NCBI GenBank assembly: GCA_054601695.1
Contig: BAAHQB010000071.1
Coordinates: forward strand, 186,001-250,000
Direction: 5' to 3'
Source of the DNA: Amorphochlora amoebiformis
Taxonomy: Eukaryota > Cercozoa > Chlorarachniophyceae
DNA length: 64,000 nt
Shown here: positions 41,791-64,000 of the stretch, one piece after another
How the letters are laid out: each line of letters begins with the position of its first letter
How positions within the stretch are numbered: position 1 is the stretch's first letter
The notes under the pieces: generated by a model
Database searches by the model: none
Told to the model about the DNA's origin: nothing
Seen by the model: only the letters and a program-made list of their open reading frames with translations
Made by a program: the position numbers and the translations under genes

Positions 41791-43150
41791 CATATATGAA
41801 CATTATATATATATATATATATATATAATATGTATGCATATATACACATACATACAGAACATTTAAGTATATATATTATACATAATACACCAGATAAGCA
41901 CAGGTAAGCTCTGGGTAAGCGGCTACACCATCGAAGCCCCCGGTTTGTGCTGATACACCCTCTCGATTCAAAATCGCATCATTTTCGCCCACCCTCCCTC
42001 TCTTTTTTTTTTCTCTATCCCTCTATCTCTTTCTTTCAATCTCTCTCTTCTCTCTCTTTCTCTCTCTGTTCATCTTTCTCTGCTTCTCCCTTTTTCACTC
42101 TCTCTTTGCTCTAGCTCCCTCCCTCCTCTCCATTCTCTTCCCTCTATCTTCCCCTATATTTTCATCTCTCTCTCTTCCTCTCTCTCTCTCTTTCTCTCCC
42201 TATCTCTCTCCCTCTCTCTCTCTCCTCTCCCATTCCCATTCTTTCGCTCTCTCTTTCCCTCTCTCCCTCTTTCCCTCCTGCTCTAATCTCTTTCTTTCTC
42301 CTAATCTTCCTCTTTCTCTCTCCTCTTTCTCGTTTTCTCTCTCCCTTTCTCTTCTCTCTGGGCGAGAGAGCAAGACGAGTGAAAGGTACGAGAGAGAGAG
42401 AGCATAGACAAAGGGATAGAGAGGAAGAGAGGAAGAGAATGAGAGACAGAGCGCGGGAGAGCTAGGGAATGTGAGAGAGATCGCGAGAGAATGAGAGAGG
42501 GAGCACGCGAGGAAATGAGAGAGAGAGGTAGAAAAGCAAATACGAGACATTGTCGCTAACTCTGATGGATTTCATACGTCTCAGAAGTTAATCTTTTTTA
42601 GGAGATAGCATGTATATGAAGTGGTCAGGGAAAAAGGGTACTTTCTTGTGGAAGAGAGTTGACTATCACCTTACGTGGGAGGGTATGAATATATATACAT
42701 ATATATATACTTACATACACATATATATACATGTATATGTGTGAATAATATATATATAAATAAACACATATCAGTGTGTGAACACGTGTGCGTACAGATG
42801 TAATAATATGTATTTTAATATATGTTGTGTGTGTGTGTGTGTATAAATGTGGGTGTATGTAGATATACACGTACAGTCTATTCACATTTACATATAGATA
42901 TATATACATATATATATATGTAAATGTATGTATTTATATAATAACAATATATGCGTGTATTATACACGTGTGAAAATATGTGCTAGATATTTATATACCT
43001 ATTTATCAATACATGCATAAATTTGGTTATATATATGTAAAAGGGATATATACATATATATACGTATACATATGTGTGTGTATCACATATAATTATATCC
43101 CTACTTATACGCATGCATATTCCTAGACCTATATACATATATATATATAT

Positions 43151-43184
<34 letters not shown>

Positions 43185-43202
43185 ATTATATTTATGTGTA
43201 TT

Positions 43203-43242
<40 letters not shown>

Positions 43243-43470
43243 ATTGTATATATGTATGTTTATGTATAAGATCATAAAAGTATAATAACTTTAAAAAATA
43301 AATACACATACACACACATACATCAATAATACGCTTTAGAGCAACAACGAGTGGCGAGTCACATGAACTCTAAAAAAGAGAATAGAGAGTTAGCCCAGAA
43401 TCTCAAGCGTATGGAACAAAAGCACCAACCTCCGTCGACGTCTAATCTTACTGCAGTTAAGTCACCATAG
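39330..43470 (+). CDS. Unrecognised small multi-exon protein
   Basis: Exons 39330-39405, 39471-39560, 39949-40004, 40936-41034, 41894-41903 (10-base microexon), 42602-42682, 43340-43470 (TAG). Together they give about 180 residues in phase. The N-terminus is Arg/Gly-rich ([20 protein letters not shown]), then an acidic part ([17 protein letters not shown]), then [54 protein letters not shown], and a charged helical end ([18 protein letters not shown]). I do not recognise the family. Alternatively the third exon reads on to TAG at 40059-40061, giving a separate 92-residue protein ending [10 protein letters not shown] and making the rest a second gene. The 41894 microexon is chosen because it alone restores phase between its neighbours. 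Head-to-head with the DDT gene, tail-to-tail with the next gene. Confidence 0.6.
40065..40535. repeat. (GA)n purine tract
   Basis: Imperfect GA/GGA tract with variant tandem units such as gaagggagcagagaagg at about 40155-40205. It lies in the intron, or the 3' flank, after the third exon of the small plus-strand gene. Open frames on both strands are low complexity. Confidence 0.9.
40612..41034 (+). repeat. Five tandem copies of an exon with its polypyrimidine/acceptor region
   Basis: Units of about 75-85 bases start at about 40619, 40700, 40773, 40857 and 40936. Each has a TCTCTCTCT tract, an AG, a variant of gggaattactaccagcatcc, then atgtacgcgtctattagatg. Only the last unit ([16 protein letters not shown]) has both an open frame and a plausible donor. 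Earlier units carry frameshifting indels or an in-frame TGA. Confidence 0.85.
42000..42540. repeat. (CT)n followed by (GA)n, mirror-like inverted tract
   Basis: A CT-rich block (42000-42358) changes abruptly at ctctctgggcgagagagc into a GA-rich block (42359-42540). The two arms are imperfectly complementary, so the transcript could fold into a long hairpin. It lies in the intron before the 42602 exon. Confidence 0.8.
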
Positions 43471-43962
43471 CAGTTAATATTCTAGAAATTAGATGCGTGG
43501 TATTATGATAGCACGAACTCTAGAACTTAGCAAATATCTCTAGTATCTAGATTGTATTCAACATGTTAAGGGGCGAATACTCTAGATTCTTATCTTAATA
43601 ATATGTCAGTGATATCATGGGTTATTGTTTTGTAAACACTAGAAACACTGGACGGTTACTTCTAGCTAGACTTAATTGAAGTAATTACGCAAAACGTTAC
43701 TACTATCTAGACTATATATATATATATAAATTCACTCGTTGACTGGTTGAACCATCTACTATAAGTTAATTTACACATCTAATACAACTAGTAGTGGATC
43801 TGAATTCGAACTCTTACTAGTCTTACCATGTCAATAGTGTCTGCCTACACCATCTGCTAGATCCAGTAAATGAATTCGTAGTTTGTGTTCATGTAGATTT
43901 ACAACGTTCTAAATGCTCCAGGTACGTCACTCACGAAGTTCGAATCATAACCGTTCAATGAG
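43471..43962. other. CTAG-rich convergent intergenic region
   Basis: Spacer between the TAG of the plus gene and the TGA of the minus gene. It has almost no microsatellite and many CTAG sites (tctagaa, ctctagattc, cttctagctagac, atctagac, actagtag). It shares tatctctagtatctagat exactly with the other convergent spacer. No gene seen. Confidence 0.7.
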
Positions 43963-63359
<19,397 letters not shown>

Positions 63360-64000
63360 CTAAATTCGCGCACGAATAACAGCGCCGTGTGTTATGTACA
63401 TAACTGCTTATGATGTTAGTCTAGAGACCAAGACTGGAGGCTTTGGGAGAATCTATCCAGGGTAGCCGAAAGACTACAGAGATTCAAAATGGGTCGAGGG
63501 AGGGGAGGGAGAGGAGAGGAAAGGGAGAGAAGAGGGAAAGAGAGCGGGATGTGAGGAGTTGTAAGGACTGAGGGTAAGAATGGGATAATTGGTACCTGAG
63601 ATAGAGTTAGGGAAGCACAAAGGGGAAATAGAGAAAGGGGAAATAGATAAAGGGGAAACAGATAAAGGGGAAACAGATAAAGGGGAAACAGATAAAGGGG
63701 AAATAGAGCGAGGAAGGTTGGGGTTAGGGGTAGTGTTGGTTGGTTTGACCTCGTCTATGGTCATATCTTCGCTGAATCTTCGGGGAACGAGGGATATGGA
63801 TGCATGTGAGGCCAAAGGGTTTGTCCTATCGTCAGAAGGTTATGTATCATATTATATTATAAAAATATACATATATATATATATATTTGTGTGTGTGTGT
63901 GTATATGTACTATATATATATATATTATATATATATATATGTATATATATATATACAATATATATATATATATACAAATATGTGTGCAAGTAATATATAT
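63360..64000 (-). other. Upstream flank with one possible exon and a 15-bp tandem
   Basis: 63365-63480 is complex sequence without a clear exon. At 63615-63705 a 15-base unit (gataaaggggaaaca) repeats about six times. At about 63752-63832 the minus strand has an acceptor (gatag), an open segment (LVPRRFSEDMTIDE in one frame) and a gtcaaa donor. This could be an upstream exon of the 44-63 kb gene. The last 140 bases are microsatellite. Confidence 0.4.

Overview
This is a nuclear window from an intron-rich eukaryote. Coding exons are tiny (mostly 27 to 110 bases), have mixed GC, and read across splice sites with conserved phase. They are islands in long (TA)n, (TG/CA)n, (CT)n/(GA)n and telomere-like (CCCTAA)n/(TTAGGG)n tracts. 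Nearly every long open reading frame is translated microsatellite. An ACL5-type aminopropyltransferase suggests an alga or other plant-like protist, and the TTAGGG-type arrays suggest a TTAGGG telomere. I cannot name the species.

Layout. 1-2990: microsatellite, a 57-bp minisatellite and a 126-bp duplication. About 2991-9760 (-): ACL5/thermospermine-synthase-like gene, at least nine coding exons. 10.4-11.1 kb: GC-richer spacer between divergent genes. 11154-18414 (+): C2H2 zinc-finger gene with a lysine-rich tail, 12 exons joined in perfect phase. An antisense exon with two further C2H2 fingers (14256-14477, -) lies inside one of its introns. 18415-18956: CTAG-rich convergent spacer. About 18957-38631 (-): a gene of about 48 exons with DDT, WHIM-type and WSD motifs and a Cys/His module, i.e. 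an Acf1/RINGLET-like partner of ISWI remodellers. 38632-39329: probable bidirectional promoter. 39330-43470 (+): small unrecognised gene with a tandem array of decayed exon copies in one intron. 43471-43962: second CTAG-rich convergent spacer. 43963 to about 63359 (-): unrecognised gene of about 30 exons encoding a charged protein. 63360-64000: upstream flank with one possible exon.

Genes alternate head-to-head and tail-to-tail. The products do not form one pathway: one makes polyamines, one is chromatin-associated, one is probably nuclear or nucleolar, and two are unknown. The most unusual feature is how the introns are built. Many exons have degenerate copies of their own splice-site edge in the adjoining intron, separated by microsatellite. 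Telomere-like arrays sit at exon borders, mostly with CCCTAA on the sense strand, and one array may be translated. Exon models were made by eye from splice signals and phase; terminal exons are the least certain.
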